The notes beneath the pieces were generated by a model. The model was not told where the DNA came from and did no database searches. It saw only the letters and a program-made list of their open reading frames with translations. Shown here piece after piece: positions 13,813 to 22,238 of a stretch of DNA of 32,782 nt. The position numbers and the translations under genes were made by a program. Within the stretch, counting starts at the first letter, position 1. Every line of letters begins with the position of its first letter. This DNA is from Oligoflexia bacterium (GTDB lineage Bacteria; Bdellovibrionota; UBA1018), in assembly GCA_903858195.1 (NCBI GenBank), contig CAIOHW010000203.1:1-32782 (forward strand), read 5' to 3'.

Positions 13813-14583
13813 ATGAATCACCGTGAAGGCCGGGCCGCATCCGGACGCTCAAACGACCAGATCCGTCCCGTCACGATCGAGACCAACGTGAACCGCTACG
13901 CCGAGGGCTCGGTGCTGATCAAGGCGGGCAACACCCACGTCCTCTGCACCGCCTCAATTGAAGAGTCCGTGCCGGGCTGGCTCAAGGGCAAGGGGCAGGG
14001 CTGGGTTACGGCCGAGTACTCGATGCTCCCGCGCTCCACCCACACCCGCTCCAAGCGCGATCGCGAAAAGGTCTCGGGCCGCACGCAAGAGATTCAGCGC
14101 CTGATCGGCCGCGCCCTTCGCGTGATGGTCGATCTCAAGGCGCTCGGTGAGCGATCGATCCTGATCGACTGCGATGTGCTTCAGGCCGATGGCGGCACCC
14201 GCACCGCATCGATCACTGGAGCCTGCGTGGCGCTTGCCATGGCTCTTGCCAAGCTCATCCGAGAGGGCAAGGTTTCTGCTTCAGCCTGGACGGGCATGGT
14301 CTCGGCCATCAGCCTGGGCATTCATGGCGGCGAGATCCTGACCGACCTCGATTATGAAGAGGACTCGAGCTGCGAGGCCGATACCAACTTTGTTGTGACC
14401 TGGGATGGCCGAATCGTTGAGTTTCAGGGTACTGCCGAGCAGGAGCCCTTTTCGCCCGAGATGCTTTCGACCCTCACGCAGGCAGCCGTTCGCGCCAATC
14501 GCACGCTGCACGCCGTGCAGGTCGAAGCCCTCCGAAAGCTCGGGGTGGCTCACCAGACCGGGGTCGGAAACTTCCAGCTCTGA
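13813..14583 (+). CDS. rph: RNase PH
   Basis: A 256-residue phosphorolytic 3'-5' exoribonuclease that trims tRNA precursors, normally as a hexamer. The ATG at 13813 has GGAG eight bases upstream and gives the usual start, with IRPVTIETNVNRYAEGSVLI soon after. Other family blocks are VLCTASIEESVPGW, AEYSMLPRSTHTR, the phosphate-binding SGRTQEIQRLIGRALR, ILIDCDVLQADGGTRTASITGA, and FVVTWDGRIVEFQGTAEQEPFS. All look intact. The final 34 bases overlap the convergent RCC1-repeat lipoprotein gene. Confidence 0.95.
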   Translation: MNHREGRAASGRSNDQIRPVTIETNVNRYAEGSVLIKAGNTHVLCTASIEESVPGWLKGKGQGWVTAEYSMLPRSTHTRSKRDREKVSGRTQEIQRLIGRALRVMVDLKALGERSILIDCDVLQADGGTRTASITGACVALAMALAKLIREGKVSASAWTGMVSAISLGIHGGEILTDLDYEEDSSCEADTNFVVTWDGRIVEFQGTAEQEPFSPEMLSTLTQAAVRANRTLHAVQVEALRKLGVAHQTGVGNFQL

Positions 14584-17570
14584 AACATCCCGTCACCCAG
14601 CAGCCCAAAGGCCGTTGAACCCCAGCACTTGAGTGCTCCGGCGGTCGTGATGCCGCAGGTGTGGCTCTGTCCGAGCGAGACCGAAGCGTAACTGACCCCA
14701 GAGTCGATGATCACGGGATTTGTCGCATCCACCAGATTTCCATTTCCCACCTGTCCGTGGTCATTGCGTCCCCAGCACCTGAGCTCTCCTGACTCGGTGA
14801 TCCCACAAGTGTGTAACGTACCCAAGGCGACCTGCTGATAGGTCGTGCCACCGTCGATCTCGATTGGAGTTGAACGACTGACAAGACCCCCGTCTCCCAG
14901 CTGGCCGGCGGAGTTACCGCCCCAGCAATACAAGGCACCCGAGGCTTGAATGGCACAGCTGTGGGCACCGCCCAGTGAGAGCCCCTGCCAAGGACCATTG
15001 TCCAACCGGCTGGGGGTTGCATCTCCCGGGGAGCTCGCCCCAATACCCAACTGACCAGAGCCATTTGCTCCCCAACAATAAAGGTCGCCGCTGGTTCGAA
15101 TCCCGCAGACATGCACACCCAATGGGCTACCGCCCACAGCGACCTCCGAATAGGTGCTCCCCGAATCGACCGGGATCGGCGAATCGGATGCGGTGTCGCC
15201 AAACATCGTGGCAAGCTGCCCGAAACTCCCGTCGCCCCAGCACTTGAGCGCACCGCTTGTAGTGATGGCACAGCTATTCCATCCCTCGGCATCGAGCTTA
15301 GCGTAGACTGCGCCGTCGCCATGGTCCGTCGGCGTGGCGGTCAAACCAGGGCCTGCCGGACCGAGCCCAAGCTGGTGGTAAGTATTGTTTCCCCAACACA
15401 GCATTGCGCCCGCGGCGGTCAGGCCACAGCTGTGGAGAAAAGGATCATTGGTCACATCAGACCCCCCGCCTGCCGCAACAGCCTTGAAATCGATGCCTAC
15501 GGTGAGCGAGAGCGGACGCGTGCGAGTCAAACTCTGTCCGTCGCCGAGCTGACCGCTCACATTGTCACCCCAACAGCGAACCGAGCCCGACCCGGCCCCA
15601 AAGCCCGTACGGGCGCAGGTGTGCCTTGCACTGAGTGAAACCGAACCGTAGGTGGTTCCTGAATCGACTTCGGTGGGCACGTTTACGGTACCGGCGCCAC
15701 CATCGCCCAGGACTCCAAAATTTGCGACACCCCAGCACTTGAGCACCCCGGTCGATGTGAGGGCGCAGCGGTGCTCGTCGCCTGCGGCAGCCTGACCGTA
15801 AACCTCGGTGCCATCAATCGCAGTAGGGGTCATTGATGACGGATAGGTCGAAGAGCCCGGCGAGTACACGGTAGCCCCCTGTGTAAAGCCCCAGCACTTG
15901 AGAACTCCTGCCTGAGTCACGCCACAGGCTCCGGCGCCGCCGGCTGCAACATTCGAGTAGCGGACGCCGGAGTCAGTAGTCGTGGGTGAGTTGCGCTTTG
16001 AGACTCCCGTTTGTCCCAACTGACTGAAGTTGTTCATCCCCCAGCACTTCAGGCTGTTGGCAGAGGTCACTCCACAGGAGAAGGCGTTCGCTGCACTGCT
16101 CTTGCCTGCTGAGATTGCGGTGTAGATCGTACCGGTGTCATTGGCGGCCACAAAAGAGGTGGAAGTGCCCGAGCCGGTGTTGCGTCCCAATTGTCCCTTG
16201 GCGTCATTTCCTGCGCAAAACAGATTCTTGGAGCCCGTCTTATCCGCCATCACACAAGTGTGATCGAAGCCTGCGGCAAGAACTCCGGGCACAACGGCGG
16301 CGTACCCCCCTGGGATCGTGATCACGGTGGGTGCATTCACGTTGGCGGTTGCCCCGGTGCCAAGCCTTCCGCTGCCGCCGTTGCCCCAGCATTTGAGAAC
16401 CCCTGTGTTCGTGACCGCACAGGTGTGCGCATGGCCCGCTGAAACCGCTGAATAATCGGTGCCAAAATCAATCCACACGGGAGCATTTCTGGAAGTATTC
16501 GAGGCGTCCCCCAGTTGGCCCGAGGAGTTAAGGCCCCAGCAAAAAAGATTTCCGTTATCTTGAATTCCGCAAGTGTGCGAACCGCCGGCTGAGACATCGC
16601 TCCAACCCCCCACCACGACCAATGTGGGCGAGCTACGGTCTGTATTGCTCCCGTCTCCGAGTTGGCCGTGTGTATTGCGTCCCCAACAGTACATCGCTCC
16701 AGACCCGGTGATGCCGCAGGAGTGATTCACTCCTGCTGAAATCTTGACCATCGAATCCAGCCCGCCGTCGTCATCGCGCACCAGCTGGCGATGAATCTGC
16801 CGTTCGCCAATCTGTACGGCGTTGGAGTTCGTCTCGGAAAGCCCAAGCTGGACGACCTTGCTCGTCTCAGCGTCTCCGGTAAAAGTGTAGCTCAGGTTTG
16901 CCGTCGTCTGCCCGGCAGGGATCGTCAGCGTGTAGCTTGCCGGGTTCAGGTTCGTATCCCCCATCGAAGTGTAGGCTCCGGCCGGCACGTATCCCACCAC
17001 GACGTCGTAGGACTTGATCGCACTGAGCGTCACTCCGATCGTCTTGGCACTGGCACCCGTCCCCTCATCCACCACGCTGCTTGCCTCGGCGAACTGCATG
17101 GTCGCCATGGGCTCGTCGTAGGTCACCGAGTTGTCAGCCGAGCTCGAAGCCGAGGTGTTGGAGTTACCTGCAGTATCGTTAAATCGGGTGGCCGCAATGG
17201 ACGGAATCACCGTTCCGCTTCCGCGAACGACATCGGCCGTGAGCTCATAGCTAGTAGCAGACAGCTGCGTGAGCACCCAGCTATCGACCGTGGCTGTGCC
17301 ATTCTGGGTGATGTCAGCCGTCGTGAGAGTCGCCGGATCAATCGCTTCCGAGAAGGTGAGCGTGAAGCCGATTCCGTCCACTGTCGCCGGATCGGCCTGG
17401 CCCACCTTCTGTTCGAGGGTTACGGTGGGTGCTGTCGTGTCGGTCCCCGGGGTCGGATCATTGGAGCCACCCAGGCCCAGCACCTCCGGGCGCGCAGGGC
17501 TGCAGCCAGCGGCAAAGATGATCCACCCAAAGGGGATCAGAAGCCGGCGATTCACCCACTCCAACGACAT
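14550..17570 (-). CDS. RCC1-repeat lipoprotein with Ig-like and Calx-beta-like domains
   Basis: A 1006-residue predicted lipoprotein. The signal ends in the lipobox FAAGC (Cys23). About residues 45-150 form a bacterial Ig-like domain (TFSEAIDPATLTTADI) and 155-265 a Calx-beta-like domain (EGTGASAKTIGVTLSA...YTLTIPAGQTTANL). The rest is about 14 RCC1-type repeats of roughly 50 residues. Each has a Y/W-x-x-V/L-x-A/L-G lead, an H-x-C-G/A-I core, a second Cys in L-x-C-W-G, and an N-x-x-G-Q-L-G-D-G turn. Fourteen repeats would make two seven-bladed propellers. The regularly spaced Cys pairs suggest a disulfide in each blade after export. It is likely surface-attached, perhaps for binding proteins or surfaces (inference). 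Confidence 0.9.
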   Translation of the reverse strand: MSLEWVNRRLLIPFGWIIFAAGCSPARPEVLGLGGSNDPTPGTDTTAPTVTLEQKVGQADPATVDGIGFTLTFSEAIDPATLTTADITQNGTATVDSWVLTQLSATSYELTADVVRGSGTVIPSIAATRFNDTAGNSNTSASSSADNSVTYDEPMATMQFAEASSVVDEGTGASAKTIGVTLSAIKSYDVVVGYVPAGAYTSMGDTNLNPASYTLTIPAGQTTANLSYTFTGDAETSKVVQLGLSETNSNAVQIGERQIHRQLVRDDDGGLDSMVKISAGVNHSCGITGSGAMYCWGRNTHGQLGDGSNTDRSSPTLVVVGGWSDVSAGGSHTCGIQDNGNLFCWGLNSSGQLGDASNTSRNAPVWIDFGTDYSAVSAGHAHTCAVTNTGVLKCWGNGGSGRLGTGATANVNAPTVITIPGGYAAVVPGVLAAGFDHTCVMADKTGSKNLFCAGNDAKGQLGRNTGSGTSTSFVAANDTGTIYTAISAGKSSAANAFSCGVTSANSLKCWGMNNFSQLGQTGVSKRNSPTTTDSGVRYSNVAAGGAGACGVTQAGVLKCWGFTQGATVYSPGSSTYPSSMTPTAIDGTEVYGQAAAGDEHRCALTSTGVLKCWGVANFGVLGDGGAGTVNVPTEVDSGTTYGSVSLSARHTCARTGFGAGSGSVRCWGDNVSGQLGDGQSLTRTRPLSLTVGIDFKAVAAGGGSDVTNDPFLHSCGLTAAGAMLCWGNNTYHQLGLGPAGPGLTATPTDHGDGAVYAKLDAEGWNSCAITTSGALKCWGDGSFGQLATMFGDTASDSPIPVDSGSTYSEVAVGGSPLGVHVCGIRTSGDLYCWGANGSGQLGIGASSPGDATPSRLDNGPWQGLSLGGAHSCAIQASGALYCWGGNSAGQLGDGGLVSRSTPIEIDGGTTYQQVALGTLHTCGITESGELRCWGRNDHGQVGNGNLVDATNPVIIDSGVSYASVSLGQSHTCGITTAGALKCWGSTAFGLLGDGMFQSWKFPTPVW

Positions 17571-17701
17571 ATCCCTATTGTTGCACTGCTTCGGACAAAC
17601 TCAAACCCCGGCAGGTGCCGATGCCGGGACTGCGTCGGGCGTGACACCCCTTCCTGCAGAATTGCATGCCTAAAGAGAACTTCCTGCTTTAAGCTCAGGG
17701 C
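17571..17701. other. Divergent intergenic region with a small hairpin
   Basis: The gap between the RCC1 lipoprotein start and the outer-membrane protein start must hold both promoters, but I find no convincing consensus. CCCGGC (17607-17612) and GCCGGG (17623-17628) can pair around a ten-base loop. Confidence 0.3.
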
Positions 17702-18724
17702 GTGACGCGATCGCTTTCAATGGCTTGCCGTGCTGCGCTGTTTGGGGCGGTGCTGCATTTTTTCCCCGTCGCTGCCGTAGGCTCCGAGGGTGAAATCTCT
17801 CTCGTGCGCCAGGCGACCCCCTTGAGTGAAGTGACCTTCGAGGCTGCGAAGCTTCAGGTGCAGGGATCGAAGATCACTGCCGAGATCGACGGCACCTTCA
17901 GTTCACCGCAGCATTCGCTTTTGGTGCAGCTCAAGGCACCGAAAGTAGACCCTGCTACGCGAAAGTTCAGGGTCGTCATCGAGTGCACCGCACTCTCAAC
18001 GCCCATGATGGTTTCACTGGTCTCGCAAAAGGGCGCGGTTCGTTCCGAGACCGTTCAGATCCAGCTGAAAACCAGCGAGGACTTTGCGTCGTTTAAGCGA
18101 AGCCTTTTAGAACCGGCTCCCCGCCTGACCCATTTTACCGTGGGCCTGGGCATGGCATCGCTGACTTATGGGCAGCCGGGTATTGCCAGCTTCAACCAGG
18201 TCGCCCTGAGCGGAAGAGCCTCCGTGCTGAGAGACATTCCGAAATTCAGGATCTGGGCTGATTTAAGTGCCTACAGCACCCTACTGCCTCTCTCGAGCAG
18301 CATCGAAGGAACATCGCTCAGGCAATTCGGATTGAACCTAAGGGTCGGTCGAAAGATCCTCCAGTTTGCCGGGGACTGGGACCTGATTGTGAGCGGCGGA
18401 GGCTTCTACACCTCAACCGTGTCCAACCAGGGGGACTTTGGCTTCAGGGATCTCTACGGCGCGCAGATTCAGCCCGCCATCACTCGACCTCTCGGCCGCA
18501 GGGGTGAGGCGCTCACGTTCTACGGCAAGTATGTACCCCTGTTTGCTCGTTCACTGAACGAGCGAGAGATCGCAGTCGGAGCACAGCTCCAGCGCGCGTT
18601 GCCGAACGACCGGGTGCTGAACCTCAACCTCGACTACTCCGACATCGCGTTCAACACGACGACTTCAGGTGGAGGCCTGGTCTTCTCGCGCAACACGGTG
18701 CTCAGCGCCTCGATCCAGTTTTGA
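17702..18724 (+). CDS. Predicted outer-membrane beta-barrel protein, unknown function
   Basis: A 340-residue protein with a GTG start at 17702 (an in-frame ATG at 17720 is an alternative) and a signal peptide with a hydrophobic core (AALFGAVLHFFPVAAVG). The first 140 residues of the mature protein look like a soluble beta domain. From about residue 140 on, alternating strands appear (TVGLGMASLTYG, LNLRVGRKILQFAGDWDLIVSGGGFY, LNLNLDYSDIAFNTTTSGGGL). The chain ends A-S-I-Q-F with a terminal Phe, as is usual for outer-membrane barrels recognised by BamA. I do not recognise a family. It diverges from the RCC1 lipoprotein, and a bidirectional terminator follows. Confidence 0.7.
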   Translation: MTRSLSMACRAALFGAVLHFFPVAAVGSEGEISLVRQATPLSEVTFEAAKLQVQGSKITAEIDGTFSSPQHSLLVQLKAPKVDPATRKFRVVIECTALSTPMMVSLVSQKGAVRSETVQIQLKTSEDFASFKRSLLEPAPRLTHFTVGLGMASLTYGQPGIASFNQVALSGRASVLRDIPKFRIWADLSAYSTLLPLSSSIEGTSLRQFGLNLRVGRKILQFAGDWDLIVSGGGFYTSTVSNQGDFGFRDLYGAQIQPAITRPLGRRGEALTFYGKYVPLFARSLNEREIAVGAQLQRALPNDRVLNLNLDYSDIAFNTTTSGGGLVFSRNTVLSASIQF

Positions 18725-18730
18725 AAGAAA

Positions 18731-18768
18731 GAGAGCCCCGAAGACGCGGGATGCGTCCTGGGGCTCTC
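18731..18768. terminator. Bidirectional terminator between convergent genes
   Basis: GAGAGCCCC (18731-18739) pairs perfectly with GGGGCTCTC (18760-18768), with an inner GACGC/GCGTC stem. On the minus strand the hairpin is followed by a T-rich tail (TTTCTTTC), which suits the small gene at 18800-19048. On the plus strand the tail is not T-rich. Confidence 0.75.
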
Positions 18769-18799
18769 CGAGGAGGGGTGGGTACAGCGCTTTGGCGTT

Positions 18800-19048
18800 T
18801 TAGGCCACTTTGTGAGCGCTACGGCGCGTCTTGTACGCCTGGTAGTGCTCGAACTTTTTGTCGTAGTCAGGGACGAATTCCCCGGACTTCTTGATTAAAC
18901 CAAACTTGAACTGCTCGAAGTGCTCATCGCAAAAGCCGAATCGCGCTTCTGAGGACTTGCAGGCTTTCGCCGTGCAGTGGCCCATCGAGGCTGCTGCCTC
19001 TTTGCCCTTATGAACTTCTTTTTTCTCGGTAACTGCTGGTTTTCCCAT
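18800..19048 (-). CDS. Small Cys/His protein behind a sigma28 promoter
   Basis: An 82-residue, very basic cytoplasmic protein with no signal or membrane segment. The ATG at 19048 has GAGGAG nine bases upstream. The N-terminal 20 residues are Lys-rich and probably flexible. A compact core has Cys25, Cys30, Cys40 and His43 in the pattern C-x4-C-x9-C-x2-H, which could bind zinc. It is followed by an aromatic stretch (F-E-Q-F-K-F-G-L-I) and a basic C-terminus (YKTRRSAHK). The near-perfect flagellar promoter upstream suggests it is made with late motility genes. A DNA- or RNA-binding or chaperone-like role is possible but not shown. I recognise no named family. Confidence 0.75.
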   Translation of the reverse strand: MGKPAVTEKKEVHKGKEAAASMGHCTAKACKSSEARFGFCDEHFEQFKFGLIKKSGEFVPDYDKKFEHYQAYKTRRSAHKVA

Positions 19049-19075
19049 CTGATATTCTCCTCGCTCCTGACTTAC

Positions 19076-19102
19076 TGATCGGTAGTGAGCGTCAAAACTT
19101 TA
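19076..19102 (-). promoter_or_regulatory. Strong candidate sigma28 (FliA) promoter
   Basis: On the minus strand, TAAAGTTT (19102-19095), exactly 11 spacer bases and ACCGATCA (19083-19076) match TAAAGTTT-N11-GCCGATAA at 8/8 and 6/8. It lies 28 bases upstream of the start at 19048. Confidence 0.75.
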
Positions 19103-19117
19103 GTGGTTTAATCAGGC

Positions 19118-19144
19118 AATATCCTGACAAAGCGTCAGGATATT
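19118..19144. repeat. Perfect 11-bp inverted repeat in a divergent intergenic region
   Basis: AATATCCTGAC (19118-19128) and GTCAGGATATT (19134-19144) are perfect inverted copies around AAAGC, followed on the plus strand by two more T residues. It lies between two divergent genes, where a terminator is not needed, so an operator is an alternative. Confidence 0.7.
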
Positions 19145-19232
19145 TTCGCTCGTCGTCTTGCGGCCTTAGAGCGACCTGCTTATCGTGGGGGAGCTTTTCC
19201 AACCCTAGATCCAACTCTAGAAAGGGTCACCC

Positions 19233-20558
19233 ATGTCAGCCGCTCCTTCAGCCGCAGTCCGCTCCGCCCTCACGCTCGCCCTCGCATCCGTTCTCCTGAC
19301 CTCCGGAGCTCAAGCGGCCCCCCGTGAGCTTCGCGCCTCTCGCTTCGTCCAGGTGCGCGCTGCCGACAAATTCGAGCGTTCGCGCATTGCCAACACGGGC
19401 ATCAGCATCGAGGCCGTCCTCTCGGACAGCGTCTGGGGCTTTGCCACCGAAAAGATGGTGGACTCCCTCAAGAGCAGCGGCTTCAAAGTGATGGGCAATT
19501 TCGACGCTTCGGTTGCTCGCGGCGGCCATCAGGACGGATTTGATTTTCCGGCAGCCGACGCCAGGTACCACAACTACACCGAGATGACTTCGAAGCTGAA
19601 GTTCATCGCTCAGAGCCATGCCGACATCGCGCGACTCTCGAGCATCGGCAAGACCCTCGAAGGCCGTGACATCTGGGCGCTTCACATCAACTCCAGCCCC
19701 GAGGCCCTTGCCAGCCGCAGCAGCACCAAGCCCGGCATCATCTATGTGGCCAACCATCATGCGCGCGAGCACCTGAGCGCCGAAGTCCCGCTGATGTTTG
19801 CCCAGCACATCCTCACCAACCGGATGCAGCCCGAAATCGCCGCTCTCCTGGAAGCTCGCGACATCTGGATTGTCCCGATGCTGAACGCCGATGGCGTCGA
19901 GCATGACATCGCCACGGGTCGCTATCAGTACTGGCGCAAAAACCGCCGCAACAACGGCGACGGCACCTTTGGCGTCGACCTGAACCGCAACTACGGCTTC
20001 CAGTGGGGAACCGGCGGCTCTTCCAACGACACCTCAAGCGACGTGTACATGGGCCCAAACCCGTTTTCGGAACCTGAGACGCAGGTCTTCAAGGCATTCG
20101 TCGAGGGCCTCCCCAACGTCAAGATCCTGCTCTCATTCCACACCTTCAGCGAGCTGATCTTGTATCCTTGGGGGCACACCCACGACACCATCGGCAAGCA
20201 GGACGACCTGCGCGTCCACGAAAAGATGGCCCGCACGATGGCCGCCTGGAACGGCTACGTCCCGCAGCAGTCGAGCGATCTCTACATCGCCAGCGGCGAC
20301 ACGACCGACTGGTCCTACGGCCAGCTCGGCATCATCTCGTTCACTTTCGAGCTTTCGCCTCGAAACACGGCCGGCATGGGCGGCTTCTACCCGGGCGCCA
20401 AGATCGTCGACAAGGCGTTTGCCGACAACCTGAAGCCGATGCTTTACCTGCTTGATCTCGCCAACGACCCGTACCGCGCACTCACAAACCGGCCTACGGG
20501 CTTTTTAAAGAGCTACGTCCAGCCGCAGCCCGAGCTCTCGCAGTTCTGGAGCCGCTAA
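19233..20558 (+). CDS. Secreted zinc carboxypeptidase (M14 family)
   Basis: A 441-residue metallocarboxypeptidase, exported by a signal peptide (residues 1-29, hydrophobic core LTLALASVLL, likely cleavage after AQA). A propeptide-like region runs to about residue 110. The catalytic domain follows, with zinc ligands H176 and E179 in HHARE and H303 in SFHTFSE. The substrate-binding NRNYG (251-255) follows V-D-L, and the general base is E373 in FTFELSP. All key residues of family M14 are present. It removes C-terminal amino acids from peptides, probably in the periplasm or outside the cell, for nutrition or prey/host protein breakdown (inference). No typical ribosome-binding site was found. The convergent RNase J gene ends ten bases away. 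Confidence 0.93.
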   Translation: MSAAPSAAVRSALTLALASVLLTSGAQAAPRELRASRFVQVRAADKFERSRIANTGISIEAVLSDSVWGFATEKMVDSLKSSGFKVMGNFDASVARGGHQDGFDFPAADARYHNYTEMTSKLKFIAQSHADIARLSSIGKTLEGRDIWALHINSSPEALASRSSTKPGIIYVANHHAREHLSAEVPLMFAQHILTNRMQPEIAALLEARDIWIVPMLNADGVEHDIATGRYQYWRKNRRNNGDGTFGVDLNRNYGFQWGTGGSSNDTSSDVYMGPNPFSEPETQVFKAFVEGLPNVKILLSFHTFSELILYPWGHTHDTIGKQDDLRVHEKMARTMAAWNGYVPQQSSDLYIASGDTTDWSYGQLGIISFTFELSPRNTAGMGGFYPGAKIVDKAFADNLKPMLYLLDLANDPYRALTNRPTGFLKSYVQPQPELSQFWSR

Positions 20559-20567
20559 AGGTCCCGG

Positions 20568-22238
20568 CTAAAGATCCAGGATGATGGGCATGACCGTGGG
20601 CTTCTTGCCCAGGTTGCTCAAGAAAAAACGGCGCAGCTCCACGCGGATCGTTTCCTGAAGGTCGCTCTCCACGCCCTGCGTGTTGAGCTGAAGCTCGTAT
20701 TCGCGCACGAGCTTCTTGACGAGGTTCTTGGCCTCTTCGATCAGCCACAGCTCAACTTGCTCGGAGGCAAGGCCCTTGGCCATGATCTCAGGCGAAGTCA
20801 GGATCCTGCGACTCTCGGCGTTTCGCACGAGGAGCGAAAAGACCACGCCCTTTTCGCCCAGCTGACGGCGGTCCTTGAGCACGAGCTTGGACACATCATT
20901 GCCCTCGCGCCCCTCGATCAGCACACGCGGCTCATCGAATCGCTCGACGACTTCCATGCGATCCCCACCGACCTCGATGACATCCCCATTGCTCGCAACG
21001 AGAACCTGCTCATCGCGAAGCCCGCATTCGCGGGCAAGCCTGGCATGATGCACGAGGTGCCGGTACTCGCCATGGATCGGCACAAAGAATCGCGGGCGCA
21101 CCGTCTCGATCATCTGCTTGAGCTCGGGTCGCGTGGCATGGCCCGAGGCATGGATGTCGTGCACCGCCTCGTAGAGCACCTCGGCCCCCTGCTTGAAGAG
21201 CTCGTTGATCATCCGGCCGATGGCCTTTTCGTTGCCCGGAATGTAGCGCGAGCTGAGCAGCACCGTATCCCCGGGACCAATCTTGATCTGGCGGTGCTCG
21301 CCATGGGCCACGCGCTGGAGGGCCGCACCGGTTTCTGCCTGCGAGCCGCTTGAGATCACGACGACCTGATCGCGCGGAAAATCACCGATGCGATCGAGCG
21401 TGATCAGCACATTGGCTGCGTTCTGGAGGTAACCTGCCTCGACTGCAAGACGGGCATTGCCCTCCATGCTGCGACCCGAGAGCGCGACTCGCTTTCCCTG
21501 CTTCTCGGCAATCTGCATGATCTGACCCATGCGCGACACGTTTGAGGCAAACATCGCGACGAGGGTGAGGCCGCGGGCCTTCGAAAAGAGCTCTTCAAAG
21601 CGCTCGTAGATGCGCGATTCGCTCAGACTGTGCTCGCACTTCTCGACGTTGGTTGAGTCAGAGAGCAGCAAAAGCACACCGTCATCGCCCGCCCGCCCAA
21701 ACGCTCCGAGGTCGAGCATGGATCCGTAAAACGGCGTCGGATCGATCTTGAAGTCTCCCGTATGGATCACACGTCCCAGCGGAGTGTCGATCAGGATCGC
21801 CGCGGCATCGACGATGCTGTGGTTCACCGATTCGGGTGTGATGGCAAACTTGCCCAACTCGATCCGCTCGCGCATCTGCATCACTCGCAGGTCGACCGAG
21901 TCCTCGAGCCCATGCTCGCGAAGGCGGTGCCTCACCATGAGCGATGTAAAGAGCGATGCAAACACCGGAGCGCGCACACCTGCCTTGAAGAGAAAGGGCA
22001 GAGCCCCAATGTGGTCCTCGTGGCCATGGGTGAGCACGATCGCCTTGACCTTGTCCTTGCGCTCGACGAGGTAGGTGAAGTCAGGGATCACAAACTCGAC
22101 CCCGAAATGATCGAGATCCGAGAACAAGAGCCCGCAGTCGATGACGATGATCTCGTCCTCGTGCTCGAGCACCATGCAGTTCATCCCGATCTCACCGAGG
22201 CCCCCGAGCGGAAGAATGCGCAGTGCTGAGCGGGCCAT
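20568..22238 (-). CDS. rnj: Ribonuclease J
   Basis: A 556-residue metallo-beta-lactamase/beta-CASP ribonuclease of full family length, which acts as a 5'-3' exonuclease and endonuclease in RNA processing. The start at 22238 overlaps the udk stop as TGATG; the upstream extension is not coding. Motifs: LGGLGEIGMNC near the N-terminus, the metal site HGHEDHIGA (71-79), HTGDF, the beta-CASP motif LLSDSTNVE, SGSQAE, HASGHA and PIHGEYRHL. The C-terminal segment (LVREYELQ...IRVELRRFF) is the usual dimerisation region. It is last in a lytic transglycosylase-udk-rnj unit. The convergent carboxypeptidase gene is immediately adjacent. Confidence 0.95.
   Translation of the reverse strand: MARSALRILPLGGLGEIGMNCMVLEHEDEIIVIDCGLLFSDLDHFGVEFVIPDFTYLVERKDKVKAIVLTHGHEDHIGALPFLFKAGVRAPVFASLFTSLMVRHRLREHGLEDSVDLRVMQMRERIELGKFAITPESVNHSIVDAAAILIDTPLGRVIHTGDFKIDPTPFYGSMLDLGAFGRAGDDGVLLLLSDSTNVEKCEHSLSESRIYERFEELFSKARGLTLVAMFASNVSRMGQIMQIAEKQGKRVALSGRSMEGNARLAVEAGYLQNAANVLITLDRIGDFPRDQVVVISSGSQAETGAALQRVAHGEHRQIKIGPGDTVLLSSRYIPGNEKAIGRMINELFKQGAEVLYEAVHDIHASGHATRPELKQMIETVRPRFFVPIHGEYRHLVHHARLARECGLRDEQVLVASNGDVIEVGGDRMEVVERFDEPRVLIEGREGNDVSKLVLKDRRQLGEKGVVFSLLVRNAESRRILTSPEIMAKGLASEQVELWLIEEAKNLVKKLVREYELQLNTQGVESDLQETIRVELRRFFLSNLGKKPTVMPIILDL

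Noticed and set aside
16791..17705. 304-codon plus-strand frame opposite the RCC1 lipoprotein
   Set aside because: Composition is typical of a shadow frame in GC-rich DNA, and the opposite strand has a lipobox plus Ig-like and Calx-beta-like domains.
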